Assembly (NCBI GenBank): GCA_022180725.1
Contig: BQMO01000015.1
Span: 1-64,000, forward strand
Source of the DNA: Phycisphaerae bacterium
Lineage (GTDB): Bacteria; Planctomycetota; Phycisphaerae; Phycisphaerales; UBA1924
Reading direction: 5' to 3'
DNA length: 64,000 bases
The notes under the pieces are model-generated. The model worked only from the letters and a program-made list of their open reading frames with translations. It was not told the origin of the DNA and did no database searches. The translations under genes were made by a program, and so were the position numbers. Shown piece after piece: positions 51,857-61,317 of the stretch; within the stretch, counting starts at the first letter, position 1, and each line of letters begins with the position of its first letter.

Positions 51857-51882
51857 GGGCCGGCTGCTTTCGCAACCGGCCC
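51857..51882 (-). terminator. First terminator downstream of tRNA-Met
   Basis: On the minus strand GGGCCGGTTGC, GAAA tetraloop, GCAGCCGGCCC forms an 11-bp stem (one G-T pair), followed by TTTGGTTTT. It begins 5 bp after the tRNA 3' end, the usual place for a tRNA terminator. Confidence 0.85.
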
Positions 51883-51887
51883 GGCAA

Positions 51888-51961
<74 letters not shown>

Positions 51962-52170
51962 ATCTGGCCCAATCCTAGGTTCGTCACGCCCACATTCAAG
52001 CACCATGCAGGATTCTCGCGCCGAAACCGTGCACTCGTATGAGGTTCCGGCCTGCGCGAGCACCGATCAACCCCGCTGGACGCCCACGGGGCCTTGCCGC
52101 TACGCTCGGGGCGAGCATGGGCGAATCACCCTCCCGTATCCTCGCCAGACGCGCCCCGCTTTGAACGCGC

Positions 52171-54099
52171 ATGACCCACCACCCGACGCCATCTCTCCCC
52201 GAGCGCATCCCCGTCCGGGTCTACGCGACCTCCGCCGAGGCCAGCCGAGCCGTCGCCGCCGAGATCGCCGCCCTCATCCGCGAACGCGCCGCCGCGGGCC
52301 GCCGGGCCGTGCTCGGGCTGGCCACCGGCTCCACACCCCAGGGCGTCTACGACGAACTCGTCCGCCTCCACAAGGCCGACGGCCTTTCCTTTCGCAACGT
52401 CACCACCTTCAACCTCGACGAGTACCACCCCATGGGCCGGGACGACCTCCAGTCCTACCGCCGCTTCATGCGGGAGCACCTCTTCGATCTGGTCGACCTC
52501 GACCCCGCGCAGACGCACCTCCCCGACGGTCAAGTTTCGCGAGAGCGCGTCGCCGAGCACGCCGAGCGTTACGAGGACATGATCCGCGACGCCGGCGGCA
52601 TCGACCTGCAGCTGCTCGGCATCGGCAAGACCGGGCATATCGGCTTCAACGAACCCGGCTCCCCCCGCGACAGCCGCACTCGCCTCGTCCATCTCGACAA
52701 AGTGACCCGGATGGACGCCGCCAGCGACTTCTTCGGCGAGCGCAACGTGCCCCGCACCGCCATCACCATGGGCGTGGGCACCATCCTCGACGCCCGCCGC
52801 GTCATCATGCTGGCCTTCGGCGAACACAAGAGCGCCATCATCAAGCGCGCCGTCGAGGGCGACGTCTCGCCCGCCGTCGCCGCCTCCTTCCTCCAGCAGC
52901 ACCCCGGCGCCACGTGCATCCTCGACCCCGCCGCCGCCGCCGACCTCACCCGCTTCAAGACCCCGTGGCTCCTCGGCCCCATCGAGCAGTTCGGCCTCGC
53001 GTGGGACCTGCCCACCACCCGCAAGGCCGCCATCTGGCTCGCACGCTCCCTCGACAAGCCCCTCCTCAAACTCACCGACGAGGACTACAGCGAACACGGC
53101 CTGCAAGACTTGGTAACCGCCCGCGGCGGGGCCTATCAGATCAACCTCGAAGTCTTCCGCGCCCTCTCCCGGACCATCACCGGCTGGCCCGGGGGCCGCC
53201 CGCGCGAGGGCGACAAGCACCCCGCGCCCCGCCGCGTGGTGGTGTTCAGCCCGCACCCCGACGACGACGTCATCTCCATGGGCGGCACATTCATCCGCCT
53301 CTGCGAACAGGGGCATGAGGTGCACGTCGCCTATCAGACCAGCGGCAACATCGCCGTCTGGGACGAGGCCGCGATCCGCCATGCCGACTTTGTCAGCGAG
53401 TTCCTCGCCGCGTTCCCGAAGGTCGGCGGCGCCGAGGCCGCCGAACGCCTCGAAGCGAACATCGCCGCCTTCATCCGGCGCAAACGCCCCGGCGAGGTCG
53501 ATACGCCCGAACTCCAACGCATCAAGACGCTCATCCGCCGCACCGAGGCCCGCGCCGCCGCGAAATATTCCGGCGTCCTCGAGGAGAACATTCACTTCCT
53601 CGACCTGCCCTTCTACGAGACCGGGCGCGTGAAGAAAAAGCCCATCGGCGAGGACGACATCCGCATCACAGCCGACCTACTCGAGCGTGTCCGACCCCAC
53701 CAGGTCTACGCCGCCGGCGACCTCTCCGACCCGCACGGCACGCACCGCGTCTGCCTCGCCGCCATCACCGCCGCCCTCCGCCGCCTCGCCGACCGCGACT
53801 GGATGCGCGAGTGCGTCGTCTGGCTCTACCGCGGGGCCTGGCAGGAGTGGGGGCCCGACGAGATCGAAATGGCCGTGCCCCTCAGCCCCGACGAACTCGC
53901 CCGCAAGCGCGTCGCCATCTTCAAGCACGAAAGCCAGAAGGACCGCGCCCTCTTCCCCGGCCCCAACGACCCACGCGAGTTCTGGCAGCGCGCCGAAGAC
54001 CGCAACCGCGCCACCGCGCGCCTCTACGACAAACTCGGCCTCGCCGAGTACGAGGCCATCGAAGGCTTCGTCCGCTGGCTGCCGGAGACGCCGCGATGA
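52171..54099 (+). CDS. nagB: Glucosamine-6-phosphate deaminase fused to LmbE/PIG-L deacetylase
   Basis: The 642-aa protein starts MTHHPTPSLPERIPVRVYAT. Residues 20-270 are NagB-like: LGLATGSTPQGVYDEL near 47, FNLDEYHPMG near 85, and the catalytic stretch GIGKTGHIGFNEPGS near 150. Residues 350-642 are an LmbE-type zinc deacetylase with VFSPHPDDDVISMGGT near 357 and LSDPHGTHR later. The enzyme would turn glucosamine 6-phosphate into fructose 6-phosphate and ammonia; the LmbE half may remove N-acetyl groups. This fusion is known in planctomycetes and Bacteroidetes. It is the first gene of an overlapping sugar operon. Confidence 0.9.
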   Translation: MTHHPTPSLPERIPVRVYATSAEASRAVAAEIAALIRERAAAGRRAVLGLATGSTPQGVYDELVRLHKADGLSFRNVTTFNLDEYHPMGRDDLQSYRRFMREHLFDLVDLDPAQTHLPDGQVSRERVAEHAERYEDMIRDAGGIDLQLLGIGKTGHIGFNEPGSPRDSRTRLVHLDKVTRMDAASDFFGERNVPRTAITMGVGTILDARRVIMLAFGEHKSAIIKRAVEGDVSPAVAASFLQQHPGATCILDPAAAADLTRFKTPWLLGPIEQFGLAWDLPTTRKAAIWLARSLDKPLLKLTDEDYSEHGLQDLVTARGGAYQINLEVFRALSRTITGWPGGRPREGDKHPAPRRVVVFSPHPDDDVISMGGTFIRLCEQGHEVHVAYQTSGNIAVWDEAAIRHADFVSEFLAAFPKVGGAEAAERLEANIAAFIRRKRPGEVDTPELQRIKTLIRRTEARAAAKYSGVLEENIHFLDLPFYETGRVKKKPIGEDDIRITADLLERVRPHQVYAAGDLSDPHGTHRVCLAAITAALRRLADRDWMRECVVWLYRGAWQEWGPDEIEMAVPLSPDELARKRVAIFKHESQKDRALFPGPNDPREFWQRAEDRNRATARLYDKLGLAEYEAIEGFVRWLPETPR

Positions 54100-54938
54100 C
54101 CGCCGCCTCCCTCGCTGTCTGCTCCTGGTCGCTGCGGCCCACCGACCCGAACGATCTTGTTACCAAGATCGCCGCCTGCGGCCTGTCCGCCGTCCAACTC
54201 CACCTCGACCCACTCCGCGACGGCTCGTGGTCTGAACATGCAACGACGGACACGCTCGCCCGCGCCAACATCCGCCTCGTGTCCGGCATGATCTCGATGA
54301 AGGGCGAGGATTACTCCTCGCTCGATGCCATCAAGCGCACAGGCGGCGTTCGACAGGACACTCTCTGGGGCGACAACTTCCGCGCCGCCGAGGCCAACGC
54401 CGCCCTCGCCCAGCGCCTCGGCCTCTCCCTCGTCACCTTCCACGCCGGCTTTCTCCCTCACGAGCGGGGCGATGCGCTCCGCCGGACCATGATCGACCGA
54501 GTCCGCCAACTCGCCCAACTCTTCGCCGCCCGCGGCGTCCGCCTCGCGCTCGAAACAGGCCAGGAATCCGCCGACACGCTCCTCGACGTCCTCGCCGAAC
54601 TCAACGCGTCGCTCGCCACCCGCTGGCACGTCGGCGTCAACTTCGACCCCGCGAACATGATCCTCTACGGCATGGGCGACCCCATCGACGCCCTCCGCCG
54701 CCTCCTCCCGCATGTCCGCCAGGTCCACGTCAAGGACGCCCTGCCGACGAAGACCCCCGGTTCGTGGGGGGAGGAAGTCCCCGTCGGCACAGGCCGAGTC
54801 GATTGGCCCGCCTTCTTCGCCCTCCTCCGCGAATACCCCGTCCCCATGGCCATCGAGCGCGAGGCGGGGGAGGCCCGCGTCGAGGACATCCGCACCGCCG
54901 CGTCGCTCATCCGCCGACTCACGGGAGCGATGGCATGA
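54096..54938 (+). CDS. Sugar phosphate isomerase/epimerase (TIM barrel)
   Basis: The 280-aa protein starts at ATG 54096, overlapping the previous stop (ATGA). The AP endonuclease 2-like TIM barrel shows LAVCSWSLRP at the start, VTFHAGFLP, LALETGQES, NFDPANMILYG, and VHVKDALPT with EEVPVGTGRVDW, giving the usual Glu/His/Asp/Glu metal ligands. It belongs to the xylose isomerase-like family; the sugar is not determined, but neighbours suggest amino sugars or fucose-type sugars. Confidence 0.87.
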   Translation: MTAASLAVCSWSLRPTDPNDLVTKIAACGLSAVQLHLDPLRDGSWSEHATTDTLARANIRLVSGMISMKGEDYSSLDAIKRTGGVRQDTLWGDNFRAAEANAALAQRLGLSLVTFHAGFLPHERGDALRRTMIDRVRQLAQLFAARGVRLALETGQESADTLLDVLAELNASLATRWHVGVNFDPANMILYGMGDPIDALRRLLPHVRQVHVKDALPTKTPGSWGEEVPVGTGRVDWPAFFALLREYPVPMAIEREAGEARVEDIRTAASLIRRLTGAMA

Positions 54939-55996
54939 CCCCGGTCCGTCTGGGCGTGGTGGGCCTTGGCTTCATCGGGCAAACCCATCTCCGCGCCATC
55001 GCCGCCGCGAAATCCGCCGGCCTGCCCGTCGAACTCGTTGCGGTCGCCGACGCACGCCCCGATCTCCTCACAGGCCGACTTGCCGCCGTCGGCAACCTCG
55101 ACCTCAACGGCCAGAACGACGCCCTCTTCGACCCCACCGTCACACGCACCTTCACCCACCCAGGCGATCTATTCGCCCTCTCCGACCTTGACGCCGTCGT
55201 CATCGCCACGCCCACCGACACGCACGAACCCCTCGCCGCCGCGGCGCTCCGCGACGGCAAGCACGTGCTGCTCGAAAAGCCCGTCGCCCTCGATGTCGCC
55301 ACCATCCGCCGCCTTGCCGCGGCGGAAGCCAACTCAGGCCGTCGCCTCGTCCCCGCCATGGTCATGCGACACTGGCCCGGCTGGCCCTTCCTCGCCGACT
55401 GCATCCGCGATCACCGCTACGGCCCGCTCCACGCGCTCCGACTTTCGCGCCTCGGCGCACGCCCCGCATGGTCCCCTTTCTACGCCGACCCTGCCCGCTG
55501 CGGCGGGGCGCTCGCCGACCTCCACATCCACGACGCCGATTTCATCCTGCATGCCCTCGGGCGACCGACCCACGCCCTCTCGCTCGGCCACCTCGATCAC
55601 GTTACCACGGCCTATCGCTTCTCCGCCGCCACGACCGCGCCGATCGTCCTTGCCGAGGGCGCCTGGCTCCCCTCCCAGGGCCGAGGCTTCCGCATGCGGT
55701 ACGTCGCCGAGTTCGCCTCCGCCACCGTCGAGTTCGACCTTGCCGCTTCGCCAACCGTCCGCATCCTGCGCGACGATCGCGTCGAGCACCCGGAAATTCC
55801 GCTGATCGACGGGTTCACCCCGCAAATGCACCACTTCATCGAGTGTGTCGCCGCGTGGAAGCGTGGTCTTCCCGGCCCATCCGCCGCTTCGCTCCGCGAT
55901 GCCGTGGATGTCACCATGCTACTGAATGCCGAACGAGCATCCCTCTCGTCAGGTAGTTGGGAGTCTGTATTGTCCGGAGGTGATTCTCATGTTTGA
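54935..55996 (+). CDS. Gfo/Idh/MocA-family oxidoreductase
   Basis: The 353-aa protein starts MTPVRLGVVGLGFIGQTHLR at ATG 54935, again overlapping the upstream stop (ATGA). The Rossmann motif GLGFIG and the EKP motif (HVLLEKPVALD near residue 115) are both present, followed by the C-terminal sheet domain with LADLHIHDADF. It would oxidise or epimerise a sugar using NAD(P). It is cytosolic, with no signal peptide. Confidence 0.9.
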   Translation: MTPVRLGVVGLGFIGQTHLRAIAAAKSAGLPVELVAVADARPDLLTGRLAAVGNLDLNGQNDALFDPTVTRTFTHPGDLFALSDLDAVVIATPTDTHEPLAAAALRDGKHVLLEKPVALDVATIRRLAAAEANSGRRLVPAMVMRHWPGWPFLADCIRDHRYGPLHALRLSRLGARPAWSPFYADPARCGGALADLHIHDADFILHALGRPTHALSLGHLDHVTTAYRFSAATTAPIVLAEGAWLPSQGRGFRMRYVAEFASATVEFDLAASPTVRILRDDRVEHPEIPLIDGFTPQMHHFIECVAAWKRGLPGPSAASLRDAVDVTMLLNAERASLSSGSWESVLSGGDSHV

Positions 55997-57035
55997 CTTG
56001 CACTGTTCGACGCCGTCTGGTAGTCTGACCATTGTTCGTGGTGTTTCTTGCGCCCGACTTCTCTCGGGTCGCATTGGTTGGTCCGAGTCTCGCATGCACG
56101 CTTCTTTTCGCGTCCTCCGCGGCGTTGCCGCATCGCTCGATTCCGTGGTTTCGCACATCCGACGGGCCGTACGCACGGGCGCAGGGGTGACGCTCGTGAT
56201 CGGCCCGTCGGTCTTTTTGGGCGCCTGCACGCCGCTGATCCACCTCGGCCCGCCCGAGCAAGCCGCTCCGCCCGTAAAGCCCGAACCTCTCCAGCCCTAC
56301 GCCGAGCACATCCCCGTCGCGGCCTTCAACCTCGACATGATCCCCATCCCCGCGTCCGCCGACGGCATCCTCAAACCCTTCTGGATCAGCAAAACCGAAA
56401 TCCCGTGGGAAGCCTTCGACGTCTACGCCTACCGCCTCGATGAAGAGGCAGGCCAGCCCAAGGTTGATGCCGTCACACGCCCCAGCAAGCCCTACCTCCC
56501 CCCCGACCGCGGCTTCGGGCACGAGGGCTACGCCGCCATCAGCATGTCCTTCAAGAACGCCTCGGAGTTCTGCGTCTGGCTCTCGAAAAAGACAGGCAAG
56601 AACTACCGCCTCCCCACCGAGGCCGAGTGGGAGCATGCCGCCCGCGCGGGCGGCACTGGCTCCCACGGACTTTCCGTCGAAGGCACGGCCTTTGCCGCCG
56701 CGCTCCGCGAGCATGCCTGGTTCGACGCCAACAGCGACGAATCCCCGCACCCCATCGGAAAGAAGAAGCCCAACCCCTGGGGACTCCACGACATGCTGGG
56801 CAACGTCCAAGAATGGGTCACCGGCCGCGATGGCCAACCTGTCACCAAGGGCGGCTCCTACCGCGACGACGCCGAAGCCCTCGCCATCGCCGCCCGCGTC
56901 CCGCAAACCCCCGCCTGGAACGCCAGCGATCCACAAATCCCCAAGAGCGCGTGGTGGCTCTCCGATGGCCCCTTCGTCGGCTTCCGTATTGTCTGCGAAC
57001 CGTCCACTGTGAAGTACGAGGAGAAGAAGCCATGA
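55989..57035 (+). CDS. FGE-sulfatase-domain protein, likely non-catalytic
   Basis: The 348-aa protein starts at ATG 55989, preceded by a near-perfect Shine-Dalgarno sequence GGAGGTGA five bases away. The alternative ATG at 56094 would give a better signal peptide (VTLVIGPSVFLGAC, lipobox-like LGAC). The C-terminal 230 residues are an FGE-sulfatase domain: RLPTEAEWEHAARAGG, WGLHDMLGNVQEWVTGR, VTKGGSYRD and GFRIV. The paired cysteines that catalyse formylglycine formation in true FGE are absent at the expected place, so it is probably a binding or scaffold protein. Confidence 0.8.
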   Translation: MFDLHCSTPSGSLTIVRGVSCARLLSGRIGWSESRMHASFRVLRGVAASLDSVVSHIRRAVRTGAGVTLVIGPSVFLGACTPLIHLGPPEQAAPPVKPEPLQPYAEHIPVAAFNLDMIPIPASADGILKPFWISKTEIPWEAFDVYAYRLDEEAGQPKVDAVTRPSKPYLPPDRGFGHEGYAAISMSFKNASEFCVWLSKKTGKNYRLPTEAEWEHAARAGGTGSHGLSVEGTAFAAALREHAWFDANSDESPHPIGKKKPNPWGLHDMLGNVQEWVTGRDGQPVTKGGSYRDDAEALAIAARVPQTPAWNASDPQIPKSAWWLSDGPFVGFRIVCEPSTVKYEEKKP

Positions 57036-58339
57036 GCGATGGTCTTTCCCGTCGTGACGTGGTCCGTGCCGCGAGCGTTGCCGCCATGCTGCCCCTGGTC
57101 GGAGCCTTCTCCGCCTCCGCCGCACCACGACGCAACCCCACCCTGAAGATCGGCATCATCGGGTGCGGCGGACGCGGCACGGGCGCCCTCGCCCAGGCCC
57201 TCAACGCCGATCCCGACACCGTGGCCTGGGCCGCCGGCGACATCTTCGCCGACCGTCTCGACGCCTGCCTCGCCAACGTCGCCTCCTCTGTCAAACTCAA
57301 CGGCGAGTCACGCACCGCCATCCCCCCCGAGCGCCGCTTCGTCGGCTTCGACGCCTTCCAAAAAGTCATCGACTCCGGCGTCGACGTCGTGCTCCTCACC
57401 ACCCACCCCATCTTCCGCCCCGAGCACCTCAAGGCCGCCATCGCCGCCGGCAAGCACGTCTTCGCCGAGAAGCCCGTCGCCGTGGACGCCCCCGGTATCC
57501 GCTCGGTCCTCGAATCCGCCGCCGACGCCAAACGCCGAAACCTCTCCCTCGTCGTCGGCTTCTGCTGGCGATATCACGACGGCATGCGCGCCACCTTCGA
57601 GCAGATCAACGGCGGCGCCCTCGGCGACATCACGACCGTCCAGACCACCTACTACACCGGCACCCTCTCCCGCCACCCGCGAAAGCCCGAATGGTCCGAC
57701 CTTGAGTTCCAGTTCCGCAACTGGTGGCACTTCACCTGGATCAGCGGCGACCATGTCGTCGAGCAGGCCGTCCACTCCATCGACCGCCTCGCCTGGGCCA
57801 CCAACGACCGCTGGCCCGCCCGCGTCATCTGCCTCGGCGGCCGCGCCGCGCGCCAAGGCCCCGAGCACGGCAACGTCTTCGACCACTTCTCCGCCGTCTA
57901 CGAGTACGACGGCGGCATGCGCACCTTCCACGCCTGCCGCCAGATCGACGGCTGCCCCTCCGACAACACCGACTACGTCTACGGCACCAAGGGCAGCGCC
58001 GTCATCAACGGCTGGACGCCCACCTTCCACCTCAAGGACCTCCGCGGCGACACCCTCTGGAAGTACAAGGGCCGCAATGACCGCGACATGTACCAGAACG
58101 AACACGACGACCTCTTCGCCGCCATCCGCGCCGGAACGACCATCAACGACGGCGAACGCGCCGCCTACACCACCCTCATGGCCCTCATGGCCCGCATGAG
58201 CGCCTACACCGGCCAGACCATCGCCTGGGACCAGGCCCTCAACTCCAAGGAATCTCTCGCCCCCGCCAGCAGCGCCCTGGCCTGGGGCGATTGGCCGACC
58301 CCCGAGGTGGCGGTGCCGGGCAAGACGAAGTTCGTCTAA
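57032..58339 (+). CDS. Exported Gfo/Idh oxidoreductase with Tat signal
   Basis: The 435-aa protein starts MSDGLSRRDVVRAASVAAML at ATG 57032, overlapping the previous stop (ATGA). SRRDVV followed by a hydrophobic stretch and SASAAP is a twin-arginine signal. The mature part has GIIGCGGRGTGAL and FAEKPVAVD as NAD-binding and active-site motifs, then FRNWWHFTWISGDHVVEQ and HSIDRLAW typical of planctomycete-expanded Gfo/Idh proteins. It would fold in the cytoplasm with its cofactor and act in the periplasm. Confidence 0.92.
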   Translation: MSDGLSRRDVVRAASVAAMLPLVGAFSASAAPRRNPTLKIGIIGCGGRGTGALAQALNADPDTVAWAAGDIFADRLDACLANVASSVKLNGESRTAIPPERRFVGFDAFQKVIDSGVDVVLLTTHPIFRPEHLKAAIAAGKHVFAEKPVAVDAPGIRSVLESAADAKRRNLSLVVGFCWRYHDGMRATFEQINGGALGDITTVQTTYYTGTLSRHPRKPEWSDLEFQFRNWWHFTWISGDHVVEQAVHSIDRLAWATNDRWPARVICLGGRAARQGPEHGNVFDHFSAVYEYDGGMRTFHACRQIDGCPSDNTDYVYGTKGSAVINGWTPTFHLKDLRGDTLWKYKGRNDRDMYQNEHDDLFAAIRAGTTINDGERAAYTTLMALMARMSAYTGQTIAWDQALNSKESLAPASSALAWGDWPTPEVAVPGKTKFV

Positions 58340-58400
58340 GACGCACGGCTGCCCGTCTCCGCCATGGCTCGGCATGCGCCATGCCCGAGTATCATCCGCC

Positions 58401-60221
58401 ATGCGCATTACTGTCCTTCTGGCCGCCTGTATCTCGCTTGCCGCGTGCGCGACTTCCCGTGAGTATCGCTCGCATCCCGCGTCGGCATCGCCCGCCTCGC
58501 CGACCTCCCGCGACGACCGCATGGCCTGGTTCCGCGACGCCCGCTTCGGCCTCTTCATCCACTGGGGCCTCTACGCCATCCCCGCCGGGCAATGGAACGG
58601 CCAGCGCGTCCGCGGCACCGGCGAGTGGATCCAGACCAACGCCCCCATCCAGGTCGCCGACTACGAGAAACTCCGCGATCAGTTCAACCCCGTCAAGTTC
58701 GACGCTCGTGCCTGGGCCAGGGCCGCCAAACAGGCCGGCATGAAGTACGTCGTCATCACCAGCAAGCACCACGACGGCTTCGCCCTCTTCGACAGCGCCG
58801 TCACCGAGTGGGACGTGATGGCCTCGCCCTTCAAGCGCGACATTCTCAAGGAACTCGCCGACGCCTGCCGCGCCGAGGGCCTGCGCATCTGCTGGTATCA
58901 CTCCATCATGGACTGGCACCATCCCGACTACCTCCCACGCCGCAAGTGGGAAGTCCGACCCGCCGACGGCGCCGAGTTCGACCGCTACGAGACCTTCATG
59001 CGTGCCCAACTCAAGGAACTCCTCACGAACTACGGAAAGATCGGCATCCTCTGGTTCGACGGCGAGTGGGAAGACACCTGGACCCACGAACGCGGCAAGG
59101 CTCTCGACGCCTACGTGCGATCCCTTCAGCCCGACATCATCATCAACAACCGCGTCGACAAGGGCCGCAACGACATGGCCGGCCTCAACAAGGAGGGCGA
59201 CTGGGCCGGCGACTACGGCACCCCCGAGCAGGAAGTCCCCGCCACCGGCATGCCCGGCGTCGATTGGGAATCCTGCATGACCATGAACGACACCTGGGGC
59301 TTCCGCGCCGACGATCACAACTGGAAGTCCTCCACCGAACTCATCCGCACCCTCTGCGACATCGTCAGCAAGGGCGGCAACTTCCTCCTCAACGTCGGCC
59401 CCACCGCCGAAGGACTCATCCCCGAACCCTCCCTCACACGCCTCGCCGACATCGGCCGCTGGATGGACGCTAACAGCGAGGCCATCTACGGCACCCACGC
59501 CGGGCCCTTCCCGCGGCTCCGCTTCGGCCGCTGCTCCGCCAAGCCGGGCGCCCTCTACCTCCACGTCTTCGACTGGCCCGCCGACGGCCTGCTCCGCGTT
59601 CCCGGCCTGCGCAACCGTGTGACCGCCGCCCGCATCCTCGGCTCCGGGGAACCTGTCCGCGTCTCCCGCCTCGACGACGACGTCATCCTTCAGGTCCCCG
59701 CGGCGCCCCTTCACGACGCCGCCACCGTCATCGCCCTTTCCATCGTCGGTGAGCCGGACGTTGTCTCCGGCCCCATCCGACCGGGCCCCGACGGGCGCAT
59801 CCTCCTCGACGCCGCCGACGCCGAGATCCACGGCCAGCGCCTCAAGTACGAATCCAAGTACGGCGGAAGCCTCGGATTCTGGACCAGTCACGAGGACTAC
59901 GCCCAGTGGTCCGTCCAGGCGCCGCGTGGCATGTACCAGATCGTCGTCGACCTTTCCTGCATCCCCGAGGCCGCCGGCTCCGAGTTCGTCGTCGAAACCG
60001 CCACCCAGTCCTTCACCGGCGTCGTCCCCAGCACCGGCTCGTGGGGCACCTTCACCCCTTTCAAGTGCGAGGTCGTCGAGATCACCTCCGACGAACCCTT
60101 CCGCGTGGTCGTTCGACCGGGGGAATCCTTCACGGGAACGCTCATGAACTTGCGCGTCGTGCGGCTGATCCCGACCGACGAGCACGACCATCGCGAAGCG
60201 CCCGGGCCGACCTTCCCCTGA
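58401..60221 (+). CDS. Alpha-L-fucosidase (GH29) lipoprotein
   Basis: The 606-aa protein starts MRITVLLAACISLAACATSR at ATG 58401; the signal ends in lipobox LAAC. The GH29 catalytic domain follows: WFRDARFGLFIHWGLYAIPA, YVVITSKHHDGFALFDS, RDILKELADACR, and the nucleophile Asp220 in ILWFDGEW. A C-terminal beta-rich domain follows (from about residue 380). It would release fucose from glycans at the cell surface, feeding the upstream sugar enzymes. Its last 80 bp overlap the convergent acetyltransferase gene. Confidence 0.93.
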   Translation: MRITVLLAACISLAACATSREYRSHPASASPASPTSRDDRMAWFRDARFGLFIHWGLYAIPAGQWNGQRVRGTGEWIQTNAPIQVADYEKLRDQFNPVKFDARAWARAAKQAGMKYVVITSKHHDGFALFDSAVTEWDVMASPFKRDILKELADACRAEGLRICWYHSIMDWHHPDYLPRRKWEVRPADGAEFDRYETFMRAQLKELLTNYGKIGILWFDGEWEDTWTHERGKALDAYVRSLQPDIIINNRVDKGRNDMAGLNKEGDWAGDYGTPEQEVPATGMPGVDWESCMTMNDTWGFRADDHNWKSSTELIRTLCDIVSKGGNFLLNVGPTAEGLIPEPSLTRLADIGRWMDANSEAIYGTHAGPFPRLRFGRCSAKPGALYLHVFDWPADGLLRVPGLRNRVTAARILGSGEPVRVSRLDDDVILQVPAAPLHDAATVIALSIVGEPDVVSGPIRPGPDGRILLDAADAEIHGQRLKYESKYGGSLGFWTSHEDYAQWSVQAPRGMYQIVVDLSCIPEAAGSEFVVETATQSFTGVVPSTGSWGTFTPFKCEVVEITSDEPFRVVVRPGESFTGTLMNLRVVRLIPTDEHDHREAPGPTFP

Positions 60222-60801
60222 GGTCCATCCAGTCCTCCGCCGTCATCGCCCAGTGCTCGTGGTCTTCCCACGCGCCGTTGATCCGCAGGTACCGCTTCGC
60301 CAACCCCTCGAAGCGGAAGCCCAGCGACTTCACCAGCGCCTTCGACGCCGCGTTGCGCGGGATGATGTTCGCCTCTACACGGTGCAGTTTCAGACCCTCG
60401 AACGCCTGTCGCAGCGCCAGCCCCAGCCCCTCGCGCATGTACCCCTGGCGCGAGAACGCCTCCCCGATCCAGTACCCCGCCGTCGCCCCCTGCATCGGCC
60501 CGCGCACGATGTGATTGAGACTGATCTGCCCGGCGATCCGCCCATCCTCGCGCAGGCAGATCACGTACCGCTGCGACTCCCGCGTATCGCACGTCGTCAT
60601 CAGCCGTCCGAACGCCACGTCCGACGGGAGCATCTCCTCGATCCCCGGCGGGGTCGGCTCCCACGGTCTCAAAAACGCCTCGCTGTCGTCGCGCAGCCGG
60701 ACCCATGCCGCGCGGTCCGCCCCGGTCGGATGCCGCAGAAACACACGCTCCCCGACCTGCACGGCCCGCAACAGCCCCGGAATGTCCTCCTTCGATTTCA
60801 C
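60142..60801 (-). CDS. GNAT-family acetyltransferase (RimJ/RimL type)
   Basis: The 219-aa protein has FLRHPTGADRAAWVRLRDDS at the start, then the acetyl-CoA-binding GYWIGEAFSRQGYMREGLGL, NIIPRNAASKALVKSLGFRF and EGLAKRYLRINGAWEDHEHW. This is the RimJ/RimL layout, acting on ribosomal protein N termini or similar amines. The C-terminal 35 residues, basic and Ser-rich, lie on the region overlapping the fucosidase gene end and may be dispensable. Confidence 0.9.
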   Translation of the reverse strand: MKSKEDIPGLLRAVQVGERVFLRHPTGADRAAWVRLRDDSEAFLRPWEPTPPGIEEMLPSDVAFGRLMTTCDTRESQRYVICLREDGRIAGQISLNHIVRGPMQGATAGYWIGEAFSRQGYMREGLGLALRQAFEGLKLHRVEANIIPRNAASKALVKSLGFRFEGLAKRYLRINGAWEDHEHWAMTAEDWMDLRGRSARALRDGRARRSGSAARRASS

Positions 60802-60821
60802 GCCGCCATCGTACCGCGCGA

Positions 60822-61313
60822 CTACCCCAACGCCGTTTCGATCTTTGACCGCACACCCTGAATCTCAGCGATCGCCTTCAGAATCGCCTCACCCAGCGTC
60901 TTCTCGTCCCCCGTCGTTCTCAGTTTCGCCCGGACGTCCTTCAACGCCTTCACCGTCTCGGTGATCGAGTCCACCGCGGCCCGGGCCGACTCCAACCTCA
61001 GCACCGCGGCGCTCTTCTTCAACTCGCCCACCGTGCCGCCCAGGGTCTTCATGATCCGCGCCAACTCCTCGCGACGCGTCCGCAACGCCTCCACGGCGTC
61101 CTTCGTCACCGCGATGTCCAGGTCCATGATCGCCAGATCCGCCACCTGATCCAGGGCGTCGGCGTAGTCCGGGCTGCGGTCGATGAAGTCCGCCAGCGCA
61201 TCCTGCGCCCGCTGAACCGCCGCACCCCCGCCCTGCCTCGCCGCGTGCGCCTCCCGCAGCAGCCGATCCAGTTCCTCGCCCCAGTCCGCCATCGTCTTGT
61301 TGTCACTCGGCAT
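60822..61313 (-). CDS. Coiled-coil protein of unknown function (163 aa)
   Basis: The 163-aa protein is nearly all helical with heptad-like repeats (VEALRTRREELARIMKTLGG, LESARAAVDSITETVKALKD). No signal peptide, no enzymatic motif. It starts 4 bp after the stop of the lipoprotein gene upstream, so the two are co-expressed and probably work together. Confidence 0.78.
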   Translation of the reverse strand: MPSDNKTMADWGEELDRLLREAHAARQGGGAAVQRAQDALADFIDRSPDYADALDQVADLAIMDLDIAVTKDAVEALRTRREELARIMKTLGGTVGELKKSAAVLRLESARAAVDSITETVKALKDVRAKLRTTGDEKTLGEAILKAIAEIQGVRSKIETALG

Positions 61314-61317
61314 GGTG

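Larger units (their letters stand above)
51496..51887. other. Non-coding region between recombinase cassette and tRNA
   Basis: About 390 bp with no convincing gene. The right part holds the two terminators after the tRNA. The left part is expected to contain the promoter of the recombinase cassette and possibly the right attachment site, but no repeat pair could be identified because the left end of the element is outside the window. Confidence 0.5.

Noticed and set aside
52126..53595. Long open frames antisense to the sugar operon (also 57308-58558 and 58392-60191)
   Set aside because: They lie opposite clear genes (NagB-LmbE, Gfo/Idh, GH29) and translate to Gly/Val/Asp-rich sequence without domains, a usual effect of high third-position GC.
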